The translations under genes and the position numbers were made by a program. Of a DNA stretch of 64,000 nucleotides, positions 55,103 through 64,000 are shown piece after piece. Under the pieces are notes generated by a model. The model saw only the letters and a program-made list of their open reading frames with translations, was not told the origin of the DNA and ran no database searches. This DNA is from CAVPDA01 sp963702495 (GTDB taxonomy: Bacteria; Pseudomonadota; Gammaproteobacteria; Burkholderiales; Rhodocyclaceae): assembly GCA_963702495.1 (NCBI GenBank), contig CAVPDA010000004.1, positions 186,001 to 250,000 of the forward strand, read 5' to 3'. The first letter of the stretch is position 1. Each line of letters begins with the position of its first letter.

Positions 55103-55683
55103 ACCAGGTCCTCCAGCAACGACTGCCGCACCGCGTCCGGGAGACGTTCAACCGTCCGCTGATAGGCCGGGTGATCGACCCCGACGGCCAGCGCAGCACC
55201 GCCCACGAGCGCCCGTTTCATCTCCGGCGCCAATTCGAAGCGCAGAAAATGGACCGAAGAGGTCTTCTCGTCGTTCTCGCGGTCGAGGTCCTCGTCGGCG
55301 ATCGCATAGACCCGCGGTTGGCCCGCCACCTGGACCCACACCCGATCCTCGATACCGATCAGGCGCGACAGCCAGACGCGGCGTTCCTCCACGTCCGGAA
55401 ACTCGACCATCATGGTGGCTTTGAAATTGCTGCCGTCGGGCACCAGCGGATTGTAGGCATCAAGCTCGTCGCGGATACCCTCCTCCTCGAACGTACGTTC
55501 GATGCGCAGCATCTCCTGGATCTGGTAGCGCACCGTCAGCTCGTCCTCGAAGAGAAGCGTGATGTTCTCGCCCAGACGAACTGTCCGGTTCTTCTTGTGC
55601 GCCATCGCCTTGGCGCGGAAATCCTGGCGCTGCCTGGCGTAGGTTTCCAGCGACAGCAGGCTGTCGCGCGCGATCTGCGGCAT
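55099..55683 (-). CDS. DUF3501 protein
   Basis: This 194-aa protein starts MPQIARDSLLSLETYARQRQ. The blocks RTVRLGENITLLFEDELTVR, QIQEMLRIERTFEEEGI and LDAYNPLVPDGSNFKAT define DUF3501. It almost always sits beside a rubrerythrin and an Fe-S protein in betaproteobacteria, as here, suggesting a shared oxidative-stress or redox complex. Confidence 0.85.
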   Translation of the reverse strand: MPQIARDSLLSLETYARQRQDFRAKAMAHKKNRTVRLGENITLLFEDELTVRYQIQEMLRIERTFEEEGIRDELDAYNPLVPDGSNFKATMMVEFPDVEERRVWLSRLIGIEDRVWVQVAGQPRVYAIADEDLDRENDEKTSSVHFLRFELAPEMKRALVGGAALAVGVDHPAYQRTVERLPDAVRQSLLEDLV

Positions 55684-55699
55684 GCGATTCACTCCTTCG

Positions 55700-57031
55700 T
55701 CATTCAATCCCGTAAGCCATGCGCAGCAGCGTGAGCGGATGCGCCTTGGTCGCCCGCGTCTGCCCCATGCCTTGGAGGATGTGACGTCCCGCGATGGGGC
55801 AGTCCGAGCTGATGTAATCCGGATCGACGTTGGCCATCTGCTTGAAAACAGGACGGCCGATTTTCATCGAGAGGTCGAAGTACTCCTCCTTCACGCCCCA
55901 CGTACCGTCATGGCCGGCACAGCGTTCGACGGTATTGACTTGCGTTCCGGGCACGAGTTGCAGCGTTTCGCGCGTCTTCTGCCCCAGGTTCTGCACTCGA
56001 CTGTGACACGGAATGTGGTACGACACCTTGCCCAGCAAGCGCTTGAAGTCGGTTTTCAGCAGCCCGTCCTTGTGGCGCAGCATGAAGTACTCGAACGGAT
56101 CGAACATCGCCTCGGCCACGGCCTTCACGCCGGCATCATCGGGGAAAAGCAGTGGCAGCTCCGCCTTGAACATCAGAGTGCACGACGGAACGGGAGTGAG
56201 TATCGCGTACCCGTCCTGAGCCAGCTTGACCAGCGACGGGATGTTGATGTTCTTGAGCCGCTCGACGGCTTCGAGATCGCCCAGCTCCAGTTTGGGCATG
56301 CCGCAGCAGGCCTCTTTCTCGACAATGACCGACGGAATCTCGTTGTGCTCCAGCACGCGCAGCAGGTCCTGCCCGATTCCCGGCTCGTTGTAATTCACGT
56401 AGCACGTCGAGAAGATCGCCACCTTGCCCGGGGTGCGCTCCCCATCCCTGGTCGCGAAGCCGGATCGGGGTTGGGCCTGAGAGCGGAACTTGCTCGGTGC
56501 GTAAGGAGGCAGGATGCGGTCCTTGTGCACACCCAAGACACTCTGCATAACCGACCGGGCCATCGGGTTCTTGTTGAGAGCGTTCACCGTCTGCGCCACC
56601 ACGGGAATCGCGGCCAACCTGCCCAACGCGTCGGTGCTCGTCAGAAGTTTGTCGCGGAAACGCACTTGCCCTTTCCGGAACTTCACCGCCTTGGCCCGCA
56701 ACATGAGATGCGGAAAGTCGAGATTCCACTCATGCGGCGGGACATAGGGGCATTTCGTCATGAAGCACATGTCGCAGAGGTAGCACTGATCCACGACGTC
56801 CCAGTATTTCTCCTGCGGCACGCCGTCCATTTCGCCGCTTGGGCTTTCGTCCAAGAGATCGAAAAGGCGCGGAAACGCGGTACACAGGTTCACGCAGCGC
56901 CTGCACCCGTGGCAGATGTCGTAGGTACGGTGAAGTTCGGCGTAGAGTTTGGCTTCGTCGTAGAAATCAGGATTGCGCCAGTCGATGGCGTGACGCTTGG
57001 GCGCTTCCAGGCTGCCTTCACGAACGGTCAT
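55700..57031 (-). CDS. Heterodisulfide-reductase-like Fe-S protein (GlpC type)
   Basis: This 443-aa protein has two N-terminal [4Fe-4S] motifs, CHGCRRCVNLC and CYLCDMCFMTKCP, then two CCG-type domains (KEACCGMPKLELG and the variant CAGHDGTWG). It resembles GlpC and HdrD-type electron carriers. Between rubrerythrin and DUF3501, it probably shuttles electrons to rubrerythrin or from a quinol; this is inferred from context. Confidence 0.88.
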   Translation of the reverse strand: MTVREGSLEAPKRHAIDWRNPDFYDEAKLYAELHRTYDICHGCRRCVNLCTAFPRLFDLLDESPSGEMDGVPQEKYWDVVDQCYLCDMCFMTKCPYVPPHEWNLDFPHLMLRAKAVKFRKGQVRFRDKLLTSTDALGRLAAIPVVAQTVNALNKNPMARSVMQSVLGVHKDRILPPYAPSKFRSQAQPRSGFATRDGERTPGKVAIFSTCYVNYNEPGIGQDLLRVLEHNEIPSVIVEKEACCGMPKLELGDLEAVERLKNINIPSLVKLAQDGYAILTPVPSCTLMFKAELPLLFPDDAGVKAVAEAMFDPFEYFMLRHKDGLLKTDFKRLLGKVSYHIPCHSRVQNLGQKTRETLQLVPGTQVNTVERCAGHDGTWGVKEEYFDLSMKIGRPVFKQMANVDPDYISSDCPIAGRHILQGMGQTRATKAHPLTLLRMAYGIE

Positions 57032-57059
57032 GGCTTCTTGTCCCGCAAGTTGAAAACGC

Positions 57060-57089
57060 AAAAAAAGGCGCGGGGGCGAGCCGCGCCTT
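57060..57089 (-). terminator. Intra-operon terminator after rubrerythrin
   Basis: On the minus strand AAGGCGCG / CGCGCCTT followed by seven U. It lies 15 nt beyond the rubrerythrin stop and before the Fe-S gene, so most transcripts may end here and rubrerythrin would be made in excess of the redox partners. Confidence 0.75.
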
Positions 57090-57103
57090 GCCAATCAAGC
57101 GGC

Positions 57104-57523
57104 TCAGTCGGCGAGGGCGTCCAGCGCCTTCTGAAAACGGTTGGCGTGCGAGCGCTCCGCTTTCGCCAGCGTCTCGAACCAGTCAGCGATCTCGTCGAAA
57201 CCCTCCTGGCGCGCGCTCTTGGCCATCCCAGGGTACATATCGGTGTACTCGTGGGTTTCGCCGGCAATGGAGGCCTTCAGGTTGTCACGCGTGCCGCCGA
57301 TCGGCAGTCCGGTTGCCGGGTCGCCGCAAGCTTCGAGGTACTCGAGGTGGCCGTGAGCGTGACCCGTTTCGCCTTCGGCGGTGGAACGGAACACCGCGGC
57401 CACGTCATTCTGGCCTTCCACGTCGGCCTTGGCTGCGAAGTACAGATAGCGGCGGTTGGCCTGCGATTCGCCGGCGAACGCATCTTTCAGATTGCCTTCG
57501 GTTTTCGATCCCTTGAGTTGCAT
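57104..57523 (-). CDS. Rubrerythrin without rubredoxin domain
   Basis: This 139-aa ferritin-like protein keeps the four-helix di-iron ligands in AFAGESQANRRYLYFAAKAD, AEGETGHAHGHLEYLEA, AGETHEYTDMYPGMAKSARQ and KAERSHANRFQKALD. The C-terminal rubredoxin module of classical rubrerythrin is missing, so electrons must come from another protein, perhaps the adjacent Fe-S product. It detoxifies peroxide. A strong GGAGA ribosome site lies before the start. Confidence 0.92.
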   Translation of the reverse strand: MQLKGSKTEGNLKDAFAGESQANRRYLYFAAKADVEGQNDVAAVFRSTAEGETGHAHGHLEYLEACGDPATGLPIGGTRDNLKASIAGETHEYTDMYPGMAKSARQEGFDEIADWFETLAKAERSHANRFQKALDALAD

Positions 57524-57551
57524 CGTGGTCTCCTGTCCTTGAGAAAAAACC

Positions 57552-57572
57552 GTTTTAGACTTGTTCCAAAAC
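57552..57572. promoter_or_regulatory. Dyad upstream of rubrerythrin, candidate operator
   Basis: GTTTTAGA-CTTGT-TCCAAAAC is a 21-bp near-perfect palindrome (7 of 8 positions) about 30 nt before the rubrerythrin start. It sits where a peroxide- or iron-responsive repressor of the Fur/PerR type could act, though it is not a textbook box. Confidence 0.4.
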
Positions 57573-57678
57573 GTAGATTGAGTTTAATTGGACCCGACAA
57601 AGCTGTCAAACATTTCACGCTTTTCGTTCGGAAGACTCAATGACAGAGCGCAATCGGATGGGACGGCGCGTGACGGGG

Positions 57679-58272
57679 TCACAGGCCGATCGCGGCTCCA
57701 ATTTCGGCGAAGGTGCGGGCGATTTCCGGCGTGTGCAGGACAATACCGAGTTGGCGTGCGACTTGGGTGGCGGAAAAGATGCCACGGATCATCTGTCGTC
57801 CGGCCTCATCCGCATCCACGACCAGAGCATGCTGGCGGCCGGATTGCTTCAGGGTCGCCACCACGTGACCAACTTCGGCGTGCAGCACATCGTTCAAATC
57901 GATCACGTCGAGTCGATCGGCAGGGGTCATGATGTCCCGTACCACGATTTCTGCATGGCGGACGCCGCGATTCCGCACCACCTGCATCGGTTTCTCACCA
58001 AGCACATCGGTCGCGGTCATGATCCCCAGCGCACGCTGTCCGTCGGTCACGATGAGCGAGCGCACGCCGCGGTGGATCATTGCCTGGTTGGCCTGATTGA
58101 TCGGCATATCGGCACCGATGGTAGCGGCGGAAACGCGACGCAGGTCGGTCATCACCTCTACCGCCGGCGAATCGGCGCGAACCCGCGCAGACATCGTCGA
58201 ATCGGGGGTGTGAATTCCAGCGTCTGCCGCGAGCCGTGACTGGGGCAAGGGACTGTAATGCTCACGTACCAT
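57679..58272 (-). CDS. Tandem CBS-domain protein
   Basis: This 197-aa protein begins MVREHYSPLPQSRL after GGAG. Two CBS domains are visible: VSAATIGADMPINQANQAM...GVRSLIVTDGQRALGIMT and MTPADRLDVIDLNDVLHAEV...HALVVDADEAGRQMIRGIFS. Such pairs bind adenosine nucleotides. It is free-standing, and the regulated partner is not evident. Confidence 0.88.
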   Translation of the reverse strand: MVREHYSPLPQSRLAADAGIHTPDSTMSARVRADSPAVEVMTDLRRVSAATIGADMPINQANQAMIHRGVRSLIVTDGQRALGIMTATDVLGEKPMQVVRNRGVRHAEIVVRDIMTPADRLDVIDLNDVLHAEVGHVVATLKQSGRQHALVVDADEAGRQMIRGIFSATQVARQLGIVLHTPEIARTFAEIGAAIGL

Positions 58273-58493
58273 GGGTGTCTCCTCTGTTGGGCGGTCTGGG
58301 GTGGATGCCGCGGTCGGCGCCCTCCTGCTGCGGGAGCACCAGATCTTAGAGCGATCGCCGAAAGAAAACATTCCCCGCACTTCTGGAGGGGCAACGCTAG
58401 AACCCTCGGCGCAGAGGCGATCGACCGATCTGAAAACGAGCTCCATCGCGTCCTCTCCGCCCCTAGAGACGGACGCGAAGAACCAGCAGCCGA

Positions 58494-59012
58494 TCAGGGC
58501 TGCGGAAGCTGTTGCCACCTCGGCGTTCGGCTGCGCACACCCCGGAACAACAATCTCGATAGCTCCGTCAGCGCCTGTTCGTAGACCTGGCGTTTGAACT
58601 CGATCACGACATCAAGCGGAAACCAGTATTCGCTCCAACGCCAGGCGTCGAATTCCGGGTGATCGCTGGCGCGAAGACAGACGTCGCAGTCCCGCCCGAC
58701 CAAGCGGAGGAGGAACCAAATCTGTTTCTGTCCGCGATAGGTGTTCCGGAACTCGCGGCGAACCCATTGCTTCGGCACGTCGTACCGCAGCCAACCGCGC
58801 GTTCGGCCCAGTATCCTGACGTGCTCCGGCCGAAGACCGATCTCTTCAAACAGCTCGCGGTACATCGCCTGCACGGGTGTTTCACCGTGCTTGATGCCCC
58901 CCTGGGGAAACTGCCAAGCGTGCTCGCGAACCCGTTTTGCCCAGAACACCTCGTTACGCGCGTTGACCAGGATGATGCCGACGTTCGGGCGATAGCCTTC
59001 CCGATCGAGCAT
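58494..59012 (-). CDS. rppH: RNA pyrophosphohydrolase
   Basis: This 172-aa NUDIX enzyme begins MLDREGYRPNVGIILVNARN. The NUDIX box starts PQGGIKHGETP and ends RELFEEIGL. RTRGWLRYDVPKQWVRRE is RppH-specific. It removes pyrophosphate from 5' mRNA ends to trigger decay. It is divergent from proS, a common betaproteobacterial arrangement. The 220-nt gap to the CBS gene shows no recognised feature. Confidence 0.95.
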   Translation of the reverse strand: MLDREGYRPNVGIILVNARNEVFWAKRVREHAWQFPQGGIKHGETPVQAMYRELFEEIGLRPEHVRILGRTRGWLRYDVPKQWVRREFRNTYRGQKQIWFLLRLVGRDCDVCLRASDHPEFDAWRWSEYWFPLDVVIEFKRQVYEQALTELSRLLFRGVRSRTPRWQQLPQP

Positions 59013-59147
59013 TTTCGCAATCCGTGGAAAGTTTCACTGCGCTGATTTTTCCACAATTCCAACCGCTTGGAAAGGCGCCAACGCCAGTGGCGAGGCCAAG
59101 TTTCGCGGCCGCCTGAGTTAGAATTTTCGTTTTTCGGGCAATTCATC

Positions 59148-60861
59148 ATGCGCGCCTCCTCCTTTTTCATCTCCACTCTCAAGGAAGCCCCCGCCGACGC
59201 GGAGATCGTGAGCCACAAACTCATGCTGCGCGCCGGCCTCATCAAGCGGCTCGCGGGCGGTATCTATACCTGGATGCCGCTCGGACTGCGCGTATTGCGC
59301 AAGGTCGAGAACATCGTGCGCGAGGAGATGAATCGCGCCGGCGCCATTGAACTGCTGATGCCTGCGGTTCAGCCCGCCGAACTTTGGCAGGAATCCGGTC
59401 GCTGGCAGCAGTATGGTCCGGAGTTACTGCGCGTCAAGGACCGTCATCAGCGCGAGTTCTGCATCGGGCCGACCCACGAGGAGGTGATCACCGATACTGT
59501 TCGTCGCGAAATCAGGAGCTACCGCCAATTGCCGGTGCACTTTTATCAGATCCAGTCCAAGTTTCGTGACGAAATCCGGCCACGCTTCGGCGTCATGCGC
59601 GGACGCGAGTTTCTGATGAAGGATGGTTACTCGTTTCACGCGGGATTCGAGGATCTGCAGCGGGAATACCGAAACATGTACGACACCTACTCGCGGATCT
59701 TCGCGCGGCTCGGGCTCAAGTTCCGAGCGGTGGCCGCCGATACCGGCTCCATTGGCGGCACCGGCTCGCACGAATTCCACGTGCTGGCAGATTCGGGCGA
59801 GGATGCAATCGCCTTCTGCCCCGAATCCGACTACGCAGCAAACGTGGAGCTTGCCGAAGCCCTGGCTCCCGCAGAAGCTCGAAACGGCCACAGCGAGACC
59901 AAGCAGACCGTGGCGACACCCGGCAAGACGCGCTGCGAGGACGTAGCGGCATTTCTGCACGTTCCACTGACCAGGACAGTGAAGGCAATCGCGGTGATGC
60001 GCGACGATGATTTCTATCTGTTGTTGATCCGGGGCGACCACACCTTGAACGAAGTGAAGGTGAGCAAGATTCCCTTCCTCAATCCTTTCCGTTTCGCCAC
60101 GGACAGCGAAATCGAGGAGCGCCTCGGTTGTCGTCCGGGATATATCGGCCCGGTGGGAATCGACGCCGAAATCCCGATAATCGCCGACCGGGCGGTGGAA
60201 CGAATGAACGATTTCGTATGCGGAGCCAATGAGCCGGGCTACCACCTCAAGGGAGTCGAACTGGGTACGGGATCTGCCGGAGCCGAATTACGTCTTCGAC
60301 ATCCGCAATGTCGTCGGCGGCGACCCGTCGCCGGATGGCATGGGCGCGCTGGAAATCTGTCGCGGCATCGAGGTCGGCCACATCTTTCAGCTGCGCACCA
60401 AGTACTCGAAGGCCCTCAACGCGACGTTCCTCGACGAATCGGGCAACCAGCAGGTGATGGAGATGGGCTGCTACGGCATCGGTGTTTCGCGCATCGTCGG
60501 TGCGGCCATCGAGCAGAATTTCGACGAGCGCGGCATCGTCTGGCCGCAGTCGATGGCGCCCTATGAAATGGCCATAGTGCCGGTGGCCTATCACAAGAGC
60601 GGGGCCGTCCGCGACGTGGCCGACAGACTGTATGGCGAGTTGGTCGCAGCCGGAATCGACGTGTTTCTCGACGACCGCGACGAACGTCCGGGCGTAATGT
60701 TTGCCGATTCGGAGCTGATCGGCATTCCTCACCGGGTGGTGATTGGCGAACGCGGTCTGAAGGAAGGCATGGCGGAATACCAGGGAAGACGAGAATCCCA
60801 ACCGGCCAAGGTGCCGGTAGCCAGCCTCGTCGACTTCGTGAAGGACCGACTGCGAAGCTGA
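59148..60861 (+). pseudogene. proS: Prolyl-tRNA synthetase, split by a frameshift
   Basis: From MRASSFFISTLKEAPADAEI the frame carries the class II motifs and editing domain up to NEPGYHLKGVE at about 60255. The correct continuation NWVRDLPEPNYVFDIRNVVG is in the next frame, ending at 60861. Dropping one base near GGAGTCGAACTGG restores a ~570-aa protein. ProRS is essential and no other copy is visible, so the indel is most likely a sequence error; biological frameshifting is less likely. The C-terminal half (MGCYGIGVSRIVGAAIEQN) is intact. Confidence 0.9.
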
Positions 60862-60863
60862 AC

Positions 60864-61475
60864 ATGGCGCCGACTCGGATACTGCTGTTCGTGCTACTGG
60901 CTGCCGCTGCCGGTTATGTCCAGGCCGGCGCGCAGCAGTACGAGCCGCTCGCCGTCAGCGTCCAGGCAGCATTGCATTCTGCGGTGTCCGACCGCGCCTC
61001 GCCCGAATCCCGATTCGCCAGCATCGAGGAGAAGGTCAACTGGCTGGCCGAAATGTCGCGCCGGTTGGAAAGACGCGTCCCGGATCGCGCCGCGCGGTTC
61101 GAACTGATCAAGGCGGTACATTACGAAGCACGCCGGGCCGGACTCGACCCGCAACTGGTGTTCGGGCTGATTCAGGTCGAAAGCGGCTTTCGCAAATACG
61201 CCGTTTCCACCGCTGGAGCCCGCGGCTACATGCAGGTGATGCCGTTCTGGGTTCGCCTCATCGGCAAGCCGGAGCACAACCTCTTCCACATGCGCACCAA
61301 TCTGCGCTACGGTTGCACCATCCTGCGCCACTACCTGGATCTGGAAAAAGGCGATCTCTACCGCGCCTTGGGACGCTACAACGGCAGTCTCGGTCAGCCC
61401 GCCTACCCCAACGCAGTTCGCGCATCGTGGGAGAAACAGTGGGATTGGCCGGCAAGGAAGCTGGCGCTCAAGTAG
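60864..61475 (+). CDS. Lytic transglycosylase (SLT domain)
   Basis: This 203-aa protein has a signal peptide (RILLFVLLAAAAGYVQAG) and an SLT domain with LVFGLIQVESGFRKYAVS (catalytic Glu in VES), GARGYMQVMPFWVRLIG and ALGRYNGSLGQPAYP. It cleaves peptidoglycan in the periplasm. It starts two bases after proS, suggesting co-transcription. Confidence 0.9.
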   Translation: MAPTRILLFVLLAAAAGYVQAGAQQYEPLAVSVQAALHSAVSDRASPESRFASIEEKVNWLAEMSRRLERRVPDRAARFELIKAVHYEARRAGLDPQLVFGLIQVESGFRKYAVSTAGARGYMQVMPFWVRLIGKPEHNLFHMRTNLRYGCTILRHYLDLEKGDLYRALGRYNGSLGQPAYPNAVRASWEKQWDWPARKLALK

Positions 61476-61491
61476 CTGCGCTTCGGCTTCC

Positions 61492-62850
61492 TCAGCGGGG
61501 CATTCCGGGAAGCATCCCCTTCATGCCCCGCATCATCTTCTGCATTCCCCCTTTCGAAAACTGCTTCATGACCTTTTGCGTCTGTTCGAACTGATTGAGC
61601 AGTCGGTTCACTTCCTGGACTGCAACACCCGCACCGGCAGCGATGCGGCGCTTGCGCGAGGCTTTGATGACCTCCGGCTTGGCGCGTTCCAGCGGCGTCA
61701 TGGAGTTGATGATGCCCTCGATGCGGCCGATCGCTTTTTCCTCCACCGCGGAGCCGGCCTGTTGCGCGGCCTGGGCCACGCCGGCGGGCAGTTTGTCGAG
61801 GAGCGCAGATAGCCCGCCCATCTTGCGCATCTGCGCAATCTGTTCCTTGAAGTCGTTGAGATCGAACCCTTTCCCCGTCTTCAGCTTCTGCGCAAACTCA
61901 CGCGCCTTCTGCTGATCTACACTTTTCTGCGCCTCCTCCACAAGACCGAGGATGTCGCCCATGCCGAGAATACGCGCAGCCATGCGCTCGGGATGGAATT
62001 CCTCCAGCCCCGCAAGCTTCTCGCCGACGCCGGCATACTTGATCGGCTTTCCCGTGACCTGGCGCACCGACAGCGCCGCGCCGCCGCGGGCATCGCCGTC
62101 GAGTTTGGTGAGGATGACGCCCGTCAGGGGAAGAGCATCGTTGAAGGCGCGTGCGGTATTCACCGCGTCCTGCCCGAGCATCGAGTCAACGATGAAAAGG
62201 GTTTCGACCGGTTCCAGCGCCGCGTGCAGCTGCTTTATCTCCGCCATCATCGGCTCGTCGACGGCGAGCCGGCCGGCCGAATCCACCATCAGCACATCGT
62301 AGTAATGCCGCTTTGCAAAATCGAGGGCCGCTTGAGCAATATCGACTGGTTCTTGTCCGGCCGAAGATGGAAAAAAGTCAATTCCCGCCTGCTCTGCCAC
62401 AAGCCGCAGTTGCTCGATGGCGGCGGGTCGATAGACGTCGCAGCTTGCAGTCAATACCTTCTTCTTCATGCGCTCGCGCAAGAGCTTGCCCAGTTTGCCG
62501 GTGGTGGTGGTCTTGCCCGCGCCCTGAAGTCCGGCAAGCAGAATTACGGCCGGCGGCTGCGCCGCGAGATTGAGGGCGGAGTGAGCGCCCCCCATGAGCG
62601 ATGTGAGTTCGCGGTGCACCACGCCCACTAGCGCATGACCCGGCGTCAACGAACCGATTACCTCCTGCCCGATGGCCTTTTCCTTGACGCGGGCAATGAA
62701 ATCTTTCACCACCGGCAACGCAACGTCGGCCTCCAGCAGTGCCATGCGAACTTCCCGCAGCGCCTCGGCGACATTGTCTTCGGTCAGTCGCGCCTGGCCG
62801 CGGACGGTCTTGACGACCCGGGCCAGTCGCTGGGTAAGGTTATCCAGCAT
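61492..62850 (-). CDS. ffh: Signal recognition particle protein Ffh
   Basis: This 452-aa protein has N and G domains with GLQGAGKTTTTGKLG (G1), DSAGRLAVDEPMMAE and TKLDGDARGGAAL, then a Met-rich M domain ending GGMQKMMRGMKGMLPGMPR. With 4.5S RNA it targets membrane proteins to FtsY. It converges closely with the transglycosylase gene. Confidence 0.97.
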   Translation of the reverse strand: MLDNLTQRLARVVKTVRGQARLTEDNVAEALREVRMALLEADVALPVVKDFIARVKEKAIGQEVIGSLTPGHALVGVVHRELTSLMGGAHSALNLAAQPPAVILLAGLQGAGKTTTTGKLGKLLRERMKKKVLTASCDVYRPAAIEQLRLVAEQAGIDFFPSSAGQEPVDIAQAALDFAKRHYYDVLMVDSAGRLAVDEPMMAEIKQLHAALEPVETLFIVDSMLGQDAVNTARAFNDALPLTGVILTKLDGDARGGAALSVRQVTGKPIKYAGVGEKLAGLEEFHPERMAARILGMGDILGLVEEAQKSVDQQKAREFAQKLKTGKGFDLNDFKEQIAQMRKMGGLSALLDKLPAGVAQAAQQAGSAVEEKAIGRIEGIINSMTPLERAKPEVIKASRKRRIAAGAGVAVQEVNRLLNQFEQTQKVMKQFSKGGMQKMMRGMKGMLPGMPR

Positions 62851-62882
62851 GGCGTTCCAATGAAGTGATGTAAACTGCAGGC

Positions 62883-63707
62883 ATGCCGTCGATTCTACTG
62901 CATGTCGTTCCTGCCTCGCTGTATGCGCTGCTCGGCGTGTATTTCTGGCGCAGTCGTTGGCACGAAGCGGCCCTCAATCCGAAGCGGGGTCTGCAGCCAT
63001 GGGAACGCATCGTCTTGTTGGGAGCCCTCACCCTGCAGGGTATCGGGCTGTTCCGGGATCTCTTTCCACCGGGGGGCATGCGCTTTGGCTTCAGCTACGC
63101 GCTTGCGCTGATGTTCTGGCTGGCGCTTCTGTTCTACTGGATCGAGAGCATTTACGCGCGGATCGAAGGCCTGCACATGATCGGGTTGCCGCTCGCCGCA
63201 GTATGCGCCCTGCTGCCGCTCGCGTTTCCTGGTCAACACACTCTGGCGCACCTCGATTCACCGATGTTTCGCGCCCATTTGCTCATGGCCATGCTGGCAT
63301 ATAGCCTGTTCACACTTGCGGCGCTGCATGCCCTGCTCATGGCTGCCGCAGAAAAGCGACTGCATCGGGGGCGCCTGTCCCGGGCGCTGGCCAACCTGCC
63401 GCCCCTGCTGACCATGGAAGCTCTGCTGTTCCGCCTCATCCTGATTGCCTTCGTCCTACTCACCCTGACACTTGCCTCGGGCATTCTGTTTTCCGAGGCG
63501 CTGTTCGGCAGACCATTAGTATTCGACCACAAGACAGTATTTGCGATCGCCTCCTGGGTGATCTTCGCGGCACTCCTCGCCGGGCGGCGTCTTTACGGCT
63601 GGCGCGGACGTACGGCGCTGCGGTGGACGCTAGCCGGTTTTGTCGCCTTGATGCTCGCCTACGTCGGCACGCGATTTGTGCTGGAAGTAATCCTGAGCCG
63701 CGGCTGA
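62883..63707 (+). CDS. Cytochrome c assembly-family inner-membrane protein (YpjD-like)
   Basis: This 274-aa protein begins MPSILLHVVPASLYALLGVY. About eight membrane helices are visible, and FDHKTVFAIASWVIFAALLAGRRLYGWRG contains the conserved His and Trp region of the CcsA/YpjD family. E. coli ypjD is likewise divergent from ffh. The role is uncertain; haem handling is suggested by the family. Confidence 0.85.
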   Translation: MPSILLHVVPASLYALLGVYFWRSRWHEAALNPKRGLQPWERIVLLGALTLQGIGLFRDLFPPGGMRFGFSYALALMFWLALLFYWIESIYARIEGLHMIGLPLAAVCALLPLAFPGQHTLAHLDSPMFRAHLLMAMLAYSLFTLAALHALLMAAAEKRLHRGRLSRALANLPPLLTMEALLFRLILIAFVLLTLTLASGILFSEALFGRPLVFDHKTVFAIASWVIFAALLAGRRLYGWRGRTALRWTLAGFVALMLAYVGTRFVLEVILSRG

Positions 63708-63786
63708 CCGGCTCATCGGCGCCTCGCCGTAACACGGCCGGAGCACGCCGCGACATTCCCACCACCGTCTGCGAAACTCCATACTC

Positions 63787-64000
63787 TTGAACGAAATCCC
63801 CATTTCGGCGCTCATCACGGCGTTGGTGGTCCTGCTCGTGGCGTCGGGCTTCTTTTCGCTCGCGGAAACCGCCATGATCGCCGCCAACCGTTACAAGTTG
63901 AAGGCCCGGGTGCAGGATGGTCATACCGGTTCGCGGCTTGCGCTCGACCTTCTGGCCAGAACGGACAAGTTGCTCGGCGTAATACTGCTGTTCAACAATC
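63787..64000 (+). CDS. CNNM/CorC-family transporter, 3' truncated by window
   Basis: From a TTG start the frame reads LNEIPISALITALVVLLVAS, GFFSLAETAMIAANRYKLK and ARTDKLLGVILLFNN, still open at the window edge. The DUF21 membrane domain (SGFFSLAETA) is diagnostic of the CNNM/CorC (HlyC) family, linked to Mg2+ or Co2+ efflux. The ypjD-CNNM order is common next to ffh. Confidence 0.85.
   Translation, partial: MNEIPISALITALVVLLVASGFFSLAETAMIAANRYKLKARVQDGHTGSRLALDLLARTDKLLGVILLFNN

Overview
The window is a dense, GC-rich bacterial chromosome segment, most likely from a betaproteobacterium of the Rhodocyclales/Nitrosomonadales type. The evidence is the rRNA operon layout (16S, tRNA-Ile, tRNA-Ala, 23S, 5S), the gene order tyrS, M23 peptidase, erpA, bactofilin, DUF6776 protein, argC, rpsI, rplM, and the presence of coq7, tamA/tamB, endonuclease V, the aidB type of acyl-CoA dehydrogenase and a rubrerythrin/Fe-S protein/DUF3501 operon. 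No complete prophage, transposase or CRISPR array was seen.

Layout. 1-6.1 kb: partial cyclic-2,3-diphosphoglycerate-synthetase-like GTPase, acetyltransferase, ChaC-like cyclotransferase, monooxygenase-fold protein, iron-type alcohol dehydrogenase, and an unusual HTH-ferredoxin-reductase fusion. 6.4-14.6 kb: an AsmA-like protein with an added cytosolic domain, then a tightly packed run (MoxR ATPase, HExxH/VWA protein, DsrS-like protein, three small proteins, an S24-like protein lacking its lysine, a Cys-rich protein, a 350-aa protein) that looks like one functional unit of unknown purpose. 14.7-16.5 kb: a frameshifted TIR/membrane protein and a DUF4396 membrane protein fused to a CueR-like metal-binding tail behind a CueR-type promoter, bounded by REP-like palindromes. 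16.5-30.5 kb: metallo-hydrolase, LysE exporter, SWIB/histone-H1-like protein, beta-propeller, SRPBCC protein, FKBP, MsrA, the TamA/TamB outer-membrane assembly pair (tamB interrupted twice) and a PilZ-like protein.

30.5-40.1 kb: endonuclease V; then a overlapping rightward set of YjbQ, DUF1614 membrane protein, NUDIX hydrolase, a stand-alone prim-pol protein, RtcA RNA cyclase and a cupin; then dadA, aidB, DUF1992, DUF4126 and EthD proteins. 40.2-46.2 kb: one rRNA operon on the minus strand. Its 23S gene is interrupted in helix 45 by an intervening sequence that encodes an S23 four-helix-bundle protein, and is extended in helix 25 by about 150 nt. 46.2-64 kb: housekeeping genes (tyrS, mepM-like, erpA, argC, rpsI, rplM, coq7, rppH, proS, slt-like, ffh, ypjD-like, start of a CNNM transporter), the rubrerythrin operon, and a candidate small RNA upstream of rplM.

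Quality note. Single-base frame breaks occur in proS (essential), tamB (two) and the TIR gene. The proS case suggests that at least some are sequence errors rather than real mutations, so all of them should be confirmed before biological interpretation. All assignments rest on reading the translated sequence and recalled family features; no database search was run.
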